44,014 bases of DNA, from assembly GCA_903921785.1 (NCBI GenBank), contig CAIXRH010000251.1, forward strand, positions 1-44,014, given 5' to 3'. The notes under the pieces were generated by a model that ran no database searches, was not told where the DNA came from, and saw only the letters and a program-made list of their open reading frames with translations. Position 1 is the first letter of the stretch; the number at the start of each line of letters is the position of its first letter. The position numbers and the translations under genes were made by a program. Below, in pieces: positions 39,429 through 44,014 of the stretch. This stretch comes from an uncultured Pseudomonadota bacterium. GTDB lineage: Bacteria > Myxococcota_A > UBA796 > SXON01.

Positions 39429-40325
39429 CTCATCGTCCATCCACCGCCACGCGGCGGGCTCCCAGACGCCACCCGCCCCCGCGAGCACCGGGTCCAGGAA
39501 CGCGCGCACGGCGTCGCCAAGGCGCGTGAGGTCGGCCCACGGCAGGTCCTCCTCCTCGGCCATCCGCGCGTACACGGGCGCCCAAGCCTCCGGCAGGTCC
39601 GGGAGCCGCGCCGGAACGGGATGCGTCGCCCGGTGCGCGAACGTCTCGGCGATGGCCTGGGCGAGGTTGGATGCGTCGAGCGCGCCGGCCTCGGCGAGCA
39701 AGGCGATGTCCGGCAGGTCCTTCACCCGCGAGTTCGGGCGCGGGCGGGGTACCGTGTAGGCGTGGAGCTTCTCGGCGATGTGCGTCGCCACCGGGTAGAC
39801 GCGGAAGCGCGGCGGGGACACCCCTACGAACGCGAGGGTGTCGCTCCCCTCGAGTTCCTGAGGCGTTCCCACGACCGGCTCGCCCAGGGCGATGTCGACC
39901 CCGAAGGCCGACCCGTACGGTCGCCCGGCGAGGCGCGCCTCCGCCCGGAACCGCTGCCCGTCGTAGCGGAGGCCGTCGGCCTCGATGACGGGGTGCGTCG
40001 CGTCGGTTCGGACCTCGAACACCAGGAAGTCCCCGAGGTCGAGGCGGCCGACAGCCTGGAGACGGTCGAGGAGTTCGTCCGCTCGGACGGAGACGCGGAG
40101 GTCTACATCCTTCGTGGCGCGCGCCCGGTCGAGGCGGAGCTCCATCACCAACCCGCCCTTCAGCACCGCCGACCCGATGGCAGGGAAAACGCGGGCGAGG
40201 AAGCGCTCCATGACCAGAAGCTGGCGAACGCGGTTGAGCGACCTGCCCTGGCGCGCGGCGCGCTCGTGCAGGCGAGCCTCCAGCGCAGCCTTGAAGGCCA
40301 ACGGGGTGGCGTAGGAACGGGTCAT
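39423..40325 (-). CDS. AbiEii-type nucleotidyltransferase toxin
   Basis: A 300-residue protein of the AbiEii/AbiGii family (type IV toxin-antitoxin and phage-abortive system). The nucleotidyltransferase motifs are clear: VLKGGLVMELRLDRARATKDVDLRV (KGG, then TxDxD) and THIAEKLHAYTVPRP with SRVKDLPDI downstream. It would transfer nucleotides to tRNA or other targets. Its ATG overlaps the upstream antitoxin stop by four bases, and its own TGA lies within array repeat copy 3. Confidence 0.92.
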   Translation of the reverse strand: MTRSYATPLAFKAALEARLHERAARQGRSLNRVRQLLVMERFLARVFPAIGSAVLKGGLVMELRLDRARATKDVDLRVSVRADELLDRLQAVGRLDLGDFLVFEVRTDATHPVIEADGLRYDGQRFRAEARLAGRPYGSAFGVDIALGEPVVGTPQELEGSDTLAFVGVSPPRFRVYPVATHIAEKLHAYTVPRPRPNSRVKDLPDIALLAEAGALDASNLAQAIAETFAHRATHPVPARLPDLPEAWAPVYARMAEEEDLPWADLTRLGDAVRAFLDPVLAGAGGVWEPAAWRWMDDEP

Positions 40326-40858
40326 GCGTCGAAACCCGCGACGTCACCCCGCGAGAACAGCCCACGCGCGAGGCCGTCGCGGACGGCCTGGGCCACGAGG
40401 TCTGGCGGGAGGTGGGCCGCCTGACAGTCGCGGACGGTCCGGATCGGGGTGGTAACCGGGACAGGGCCCACCCATGCTCGCTGGGCATCGGCGACATCGG
40501 CGAAGTGGAGGCGAAGCCCCTCTGGAACCACGAGCCGTCGCCGCGCCCACGAGGCGGGGAGAGTCAGGTGCAGGTGGGCGGGCAGCGCGTCGGAGAGCTG
40601 GTGGAGGGCGAGCGCGGTCTCGTGACTGAACACGCCGATCTGCTTGCTCCACAGCCACGCGACGACGAGGTCTTCGTGCTCGCCGGCCGGGTACTCCACG
40701 AGGCGGTACACGCTTCGCCGGATGCGGACAATTCGCCCGGCATGCAGGTGATGGGCGAGTAGCGGTCGGGAGTAGCCGGCTTCCGCGGCCTGGTCCGTGG
40801 TGAAGTAGCCCACCTGGGCGGAGGCTACGGTGAAGAGGGCGGCACGGTCGGGCTGCAC
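40322..40858 (-). CDS. AbiEi-type antitoxin/transcriptional regulator
   Basis: A 178-residue protein with an N-terminal winged helix (VGYFTTDQAAEAGYSRPLLAHHLHAGRIVRIRRSVYRLV), as in AbiEi family 4 antitoxins, and a C-terminal domain with FSHETALALHQLSDALP and TPIRTVRDC. AbiEi acts as a DNA-binding repressor of the operon rather than by direct toxin binding. The inverted repeat at 40864-40886 just upstream is the likely operator. It is the first gene of a two-gene operon. Confidence 0.92.
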   Translation of the reverse strand: MQPDRAALFTVASAQVGYFTTDQAAEAGYSRPLLAHHLHAGRIVRIRRSVYRLVEYPAGEHEDLVVAWLWSKQIGVFSHETALALHQLSDALPAHLHLTLPASWARRRLVVPEGLRLHFADVADAQRAWVGPVPVTTPIRTVRDCQAAHLPPDLVAQAVRDGLARGLFSRGDVAGFDA

Positions 40859-40863
40859 TCAGA

Positions 40864-40886
40864 TATGTTAAGTATTCTTGAACATA
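40864..40886. promoter_or_regulatory. AbiEi operator in AT-rich promoter
   Basis: TATGTT (40864-40869) and AACATA (40881-40886) form an inverted repeat; the arms nearly extend to TATGTTAAG/CTTGAACATA. It sits directly before the ATG at 40858 in a locally AT-rich stretch, fitting an autorepressor site. Confidence 0.7.
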
Positions 40887-40903
40887 CCTGCAAGTAGGGG
40901 CCC

Positions 40904-41278
40904 TCAGCGCCCCCGCGGTGGCCACTCCCAGCCCATTCGACGCCCGACGTAGTCCTGGTGAAGCCCGCCTTCGTAGCCGACGCACAGCTGCTTTCCCTGG
41001 TAGGACCGGCCCAGTCCGCCATCGCTCCACTCCGTGAACGCCGCCAGCACATCATGGAAGGCACCTGCCCGCTCGCGTTCCAGGAACGCTGCCAACGCCT
41101 CTCTTTCCTCCTCGCTGAGCCGGGCGACGATCGCGTTGACCGCACGATCCTCCTCGGGCATGCCCACGACGGAGCGCTCCCGCAGGAGGCGCGCGCTGAG
41201 CGCCGGCGTTCGCGAGACAAGGTCGTCGATGAGCGCCTCATAGGCGGCCTGGGGATCGTCGGCGGGGACATCGCCCAT
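40904..41278 (-). CDS. small DUF6547-like protein
   Basis: A 124-residue protein, rich in charged helices: AYEALIDDLVSRTPALSARLLRE, then AVNAIVARLSEEEREALAAFLERERAGAFHDVLAAFTEW. I recall this layout from DUF6547 proteins but cannot verify it. The C-terminal part has aromatic and Gly residues (GRMGWEWPPRGR). I prefer ATG 41278 with AGGG eight bases upstream; ATG 41317 would add 13 basic residues and overlap repeat copy 4. It precedes the AbiE pair by 45 bases on the same strand but is separated by the AbiE promoter. Role unknown. Confidence 0.68.
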   Translation of the reverse strand: MGDVPADDPQAAYEALIDDLVSRTPALSARLLRERSVVGMPEEDRAVNAIVARLSEEEREALAAFLERERAGAFHDVLAAFTEWSDGGLGRSYQGKQLCVGYEGGLHQDYVGRRMGWEWPPRGR

Positions 41279-41328
41279 GCGTGGTACCCTATCCGGCCGA
41301 AAGACAGGACGGCTCATCCGCCTACCGC

Positions 41329-41465
41329 CGCCTCGAACGCCAGCATCCGCTCAATGGACCACCCCCGGGAGTTCAGGAAGAAAGTTCGATCACCATTCGG
41401 CCATCCCGACCATCCTGTGAAGGCCCGTTCGGATCGCGAGATTCGGGCGGGCCTTCCTAGTTTTT
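41329..41465. repeat. array repeat copy 4
   Basis: The block (41329-41412) ends CATCCCGACCA and is aligned without gaps to copy 3, with about 63 of 82 bases equal by my hand count. The hairpin follows at 41419-41465. Its minus-strand frame reads WSGWPNGDRTFFLNSRGWS and ERMLAFEAA, and its stop overlaps an ATG. It lacks the T-arm-like right end of copies 1 and 3. It lies between the small gene at 40904 and the NhaR-like gene. Confidence 0.73.
41419..41465. terminator. array hairpin of copy 4
   Basis: Outer stem GAAGGCCCG/CGGGCCTTC (41419-41427 with 41448-41456), inner GGATC/GATTC with a G-T pair, and TTTTT at 41461-41465. Confidence 0.82.
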
Positions 41466-41542
41466 CTGGGCCCGCAACCCGTGATTGCCGCCCGCCTGAT
41501 GCCCCCACGCGCGCGCCGATCGGTGCACCCCAACCCGTCTGG

Positions 41543-42448
41543 TCAGGCGAACCGTGTCCGTGCGCCATCGACGACCGCCGTGACCGCCGGATGCCGGATC
41601 CGCCGCTCTGCGCTGATCGCCCAGAAGCGCTCGCGCACGTCCAAGGTCGCGCCGAACGGGACGACGGCGTACTGCCGACCGACCTCCTCGGCGACCGCGG
41701 TCGGCGCCACGAAGGCGCCGACGCCGGCATGGCCAAAGGTCTTCATCAAGCCGCTGTCTCCGATCTCTCCGACGATCTCGGGCGTGAGGTGGAGCCGGTC
41801 GAACCATTCGTCGAGGCCCCGGCGCAGCGCGGTGCCTTGGGCCGGCAGGAGCATGCGCGCGCGGTCGAGGCTGCGGGGGAACGTGGCCTGGAGCCGCGCG
41901 GCCACGTCGGGCTGCGCAAAGAACGTGACCCCGCACTCCCCAAGGGCGTGGCTGTAGGCACGGATTCCGCTCCCCGAGGGGAGCGCCGCGTCGCTGAGGA
42001 CCAGATCGAGCCGGTGCGCGGCGAGCTCGGGGAGGAGCGAAGCCACGTCGCCGTCCCGGATGTCCAGGCGGGCACCCCCTTCGAGGTGCATCACCGGCTC
42101 CAGGAGTCGATAGACGAGGAGCTTCGGGAGCGTGTCGGCCACGCCGACGGCGAAGCGGAGAGGCCGACCCGCGGGCCTCCCGTGAACCGCCTGGATCAGC
42201 TCCTGACCCAGCCCGAAGATCTCATCGGCGTATTGGTAGACCGTTCGCCCCGCCTCCGTGAGCTCGAGGCGCCGCCCCCGCCGGGTGAACAGGGGCTCCC
42301 CGAGCATGTCCTCGAGCTGCTTGATCTGCCCGGACAACGTGGGCTGGGCGAGCCGCAGCTTCTTCGCGGCGGCGGTCATGCTGCCGTCGCGGGCCGTCGC
42401 GTGGAAGTACTGCAGGTGGTGGTAGTTCAACCAGACCGGGATCGACAT
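41543..42448 (-). CDS. nhaR: LysR family regulator, NhaR-like
   Basis: A 301-residue LysR protein. The N-terminal winged helix (WLNYHHLQYFHATARDGSMT, then TLSGQIKQLEDMLGEPLF) and the effector half match NhaR closely: FAVGVADTLPKLLV, LDLVLSDA, GECGVTFFAQP, LMKTFGHAGVGAFVAPT and a final RRIRHPAV. NhaR in Escherichia coli activates the Na+/H+ antiporter gene nhaA in response to Na+. No antiporter gene is in view, so the target may be elsewhere. It is the first gene right of repeat copy 4 and its 3' end points toward the repeat. Confidence 0.9.
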   Translation of the reverse strand: MSIPVWLNYHHLQYFHATARDGSMTAAAKKLRLAQPTLSGQIKQLEDMLGEPLFTRRGRRLELTEAGRTVYQYADEIFGLGQELIQAVHGRPAGRPLRFAVGVADTLPKLLVYRLLEPVMHLEGGARLDIRDGDVASLLPELAAHRLDLVLSDAALPSGSGIRAYSHALGECGVTFFAQPDVAARLQATFPRSLDRARMLLPAQGTALRRGLDEWFDRLHLTPEIVGEIGDSGLMKTFGHAGVGAFVAPTAVAEEVGRQYAVVPFGATLDVRERFWAISAERRIRHPAVTAVVDGARTRFA

Positions 42449-42481
42449 AGGCTCAGTCTATCTGGGGATGAGATCAATCGA

Positions 42482-42817
42482 TCACGTCCCCGAAGGGGGC
42501 GGCCCGAGTCGGCGGGCGCTGAGCCGGGACAGGCGCCGCGCCACGCTGTGCGCCATGCGAGCGCATCCCTGGTGGATCACCGCGAACGCGTCGCTGCCCA
42601 CCGCCTCGACGCTCAGCACGTCCCCCGTCCGAAGGACGACCTGGACGCGACACCGCTGATCCACGCCGCCGCGCGGACCGTTCTCGTCCACGAGGCGCAG
42701 ACGGACCGCGGAGATCGCACCCGTGAACCGGGTGAGCGCGAAGCGGACGACGCGGTCCGCATGGTCGCGGGCGGTGGTGGCATCGGCGGCATGGGGCAGT
42801 TGAATGGTGAGGTTCAT
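42482..42817 (-). CDS. HPF/RaiA-like ribosome-associated protein
   Basis: A 111-residue protein from ATG 42817, with GGAG six bases upstream. MNLTIQLPHAADATTARDHA and VRLRLVDENGPRGGVDQRC, then VQVVLRTGDVLSVEAVGSDAF and a helix, follow the beta-alpha-beta fold of the short HPF/RaiA (S30AE) family, especially the variant with SDENGPKGG-like loops. Such proteins bind the small ribosomal subunit during stress, but this variant is poorly studied. The C-terminal tail (SVARRLSRLSARRLG) is basic and rich in Arg. It is upstream of and co-directional with the nhaR-like gene, 33 bases apart. Confidence 0.82.
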   Translation of the reverse strand: MNLTIQLPHAADATTARDHADRVVRFALTRFTGAISAVRLRLVDENGPRGGVDQRCRVQVVLRTGDVLSVEAVGSDAFAVIHQGCARMAHSVARRLSRLSARRLGPPPSGT

Positions 42818-43374
42818 TTTGGACTCCAGGTGATGGGTCGGGGCAGGAACGGGAAGGTATGGATTGTTCTGTCTTACGACGTGCGTGGCGCCGCAATCGG
42901 GCAGCTCCGCCGTCGGTCGAGAGGTGGGTGCCGAACCGCGAGTCAGACGGCAACGGCCCGTCCGCGGGGCGGCGATGAGTCGGCTGGCGGCGGCGGGACG
43001 CAGGACGACGGGCCCCTGGAGGGCGACGCGCAACGAACGATCATGCGGTGGGGGAAAACGGTCTTCCGAGTTTTGAACATGGGTTGCTCCGCGAGTGCGG
43101 GGGGTGATGGCACCCGCCGCGTGGAGGGAACATGGACGCCGGAGGCCCCACCGACCAATGTGAAGATCCGTTGCATGACCATGGGAAAACCAATGATTGT
43201 TTTTCTAGATGAACGGCAGCGATTTTATCTGTATTTACGTGGCACGTTCCGTGGATATCGTGAGGCATCAACCGGACGGTTCGTCGTGGACGTCTCCCTC
43301 TCCCCGTTCCCTACGCCTACGTGGCGCTCCAGCCCTGCCGGCTGTGCGTCCGTCTCGCGAGCGAAGGGTTCCCC
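42818..43374. other. long intergenic region with an AT-rich patch
   Basis: No gene is convincing in these 557 bases. The stretch 43181-43240 has about 35% GC by hand count, far below the rest of the window. It contains poly-T and TAAAAT-like boxes (minus strand near 43222-43235) that could belong to a promoter of the HPF-like gene. A plus-strand frame from ATG 43175 to the TGA at 43381 reads [19 protein letters not shown] early on and then turns to a Ser/Pro-rich end. I give it low weight as a gene. Confidence 0.4.
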
Positions 43375-43560
43375 ATGCTGAAGTTCGGCCTCCCGCGGAC
43401 GCTCGCGTTCGTTGGGCTCGCGATGGCGTGCCTCGCCGATGCATCCGGCGGGAGGTTCCCGATCGGCCGGTCGCTCGGCATGCTCGTCGGGGTCCAGCCG
43501 GTGTCGAACGTCGGGTGCTGGCGTCCCGCGCCCGGCCCCACGCCCGCCGGCGAGGTGTAG
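43375..43560 (+). CDS. small putative secreted peptide, unknown
   Basis: A 61-residue frame from ATG 43375 with AAGGG six bases upstream. Residues 1-26 ([20 protein letters not shown]) look like a signal peptide, and the rest is Gly/Pro/Val-rich with one Cys. The stop lies two bases before the TTG start of the lipid kinase, so the two may be translated together. No family is known, and a chance frame cannot be excluded. Confidence 0.45.
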   Translation: MLKFGLPRTLAFVGLAMACLADASGGRFPIGRSLGMLVGVQPVSNVGCWRPAPGPTPAGEV

Positions 43561-43562
43561 CC

Positions 43563-44014
43563 TTGTCGCCTGAGCTGTGGCTTCTGGTTGCGAACCCGTC
43601 CGCCCAATCCGGGCAGGCGGCCGGCCGAGCGGGCGCGGCCGTCGCAGCGTTGGCGGGCAACGGGATCTCCGTTGAGGTGCTGTCCACGCTGGCGGACGGC
43701 GGCACCGTGGACGCGGTCGAGCGCACGCTCCGCGCGGGCTCGTTCGCGGGCGTCATCGCCATGGGCGGAGATGGCACCTTTCACGAGGTCGCCAACGGCC
43801 TCCTCCAGTCCGGGACCGGGTTGCCGCTGGGCCTGATCCCCGCCGGCACCGGCAACAACCAGGCCCGATCGGTGGGCCTCCCGCTGGAGGATCTCCGCGC
43901 GGCCGCGGCCTGCATCGCCGCCGGTCGAACGACGCGGATGGACGGCGCCAGACTCACCGCGTGGGACACCGACGGAGTCCCGTTGAAGGAGGTCTGGGCG
44001 TTCGACTCGATCGG
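43563..44014 (+). CDS. diacylglycerol/lipid kinase (DAGK catalytic domain), 3' partial
   Basis: From TTG 43563, with GAGG seven bases upstream, the frame is open to the right edge (150 codons). It has [13 protein letters not shown], the kinase glycine motif [16 protein letters not shown] (G68-T72) and [20 protein letters not shown], the hallmark of the DagK/YegS/sphingosine kinase superfamily. These phosphorylate lipid alcohols at the inner face of the membrane. About half of a typical 300-residue protein is present. The rare TTG start is supported by the ribosome site. Confidence 0.93.
   Translation, partial: MSPELWLLVANPSAQSGQAAGRAGAAVAALAGNGISVEVLSTLADGGTVDAVERTLRAGSFAGVIAMGGDGTFHEVANGLLQSGTGLPLGLIPAGTGNNQARSVGLPLEDLRAAAACIAAGRTTRMDGARLTAWDTDGVPLKEVWAFDSI

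Noticed and set aside
41314-41736. A 140-codon minus-strand gene ending in the repeat peptide of copy 4
   Set aside because: Its first 85 codons are antisense-like shadow sequence of the NhaR-like gene, and the frame is not kept through the hairpin in the other copies; only the last 30 residues are conserved.

Overview
The window (44,014 bases, very GC-rich, with coding frames strongly biased to G/C at the third codon position) looks like a chromosome segment of a Gram-negative bacterium of the Myxococcota (old Deltaproteobacteria). The reasons are a subtilisin-like protease ending in a MYXO-CTERM sorting tail (GCGC, hydrophobic helix, Arg run), an outer-membrane Omp85 protein, many lipoproteins with very short signal peptides, and a DUF4423 regulator of a type common in myxobacteria and Bdellovibrio. 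Twelve gene pairs overlap by exactly four bases (ATGA or GTGA), so translational coupling is common here.

Layout. 1-4.4 kb: the 5' part of a DUF4157 (HExxH) protein with a long Gly/Ala/Val repeat tail, running off the left edge; a small membrane protein; a CotH-kinase lipoprotein; two small Cys-rich lipoproteins. 4.45-7.2 kb: a GT4 glycosyltransferase coupled to a TMTC-like membrane/TPR protein. 7.1-18.6 kb (minus strand): a long operon from an Omp85 protein through a GT-C-like membrane protein, an RDD-SpoIIM fusion (apparent frameshift), an integral membrane protein and a DUF4129-DUF4350 fusion to a MoxR ATPase and a DUF58 protein. This is the MoxR/DUF58 envelope module with two unusual fusions. 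18.6-28.2 kb: a PHB-depolymerase-like lipoprotein, recN, a REP-like double hairpin, a frameshifted small gene, an M15 peptidase, a Phd/VapC toxin-antitoxin pair, a Lon-like protease, an RluA-type pseudouridine synthase and a hydrolase-like lipoprotein. 28.5-34.1 kb: the MYXO-CTERM protease and a coupled lipoprotein, an unknown protein, thymidine kinase, an esterase and a tiny DUF5989 protein.

34.2-41.5 kb is the most interesting region. A complete tRNA-Pro(CGG) with its terminator is followed by three further copies of a composite repeat about 2.1-2.5 kb apart. Each copy has an 82-base block ending in a copy of the tRNA acceptor end (CAYCCCGACCA), then a terminator-like hairpin with the same two-stem design and a T5 run. 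One copy has compensatory changes in both stems. Between the repeats lie small self-contained modules: SDR/NAD-binding/MarR; ParE toxin-antitoxin plus a double-HTH regulator and lipoprotein; an AbiEii/AbiEi-like pair plus a small protein. I read this as a serial cassette array or scars of repeated integration anchored at tRNA-Pro. No recombinase lies in the window.

41.5-44.0 kb: an NhaR-like LysR regulator, an HPF/RaiA-like protein, a strikingly AT-rich patch, a small secreted-type peptide and the 5' part of a diacylglycerol/lipid kinase running off the right edge. All functional calls come from reading sequence; no database search was run.
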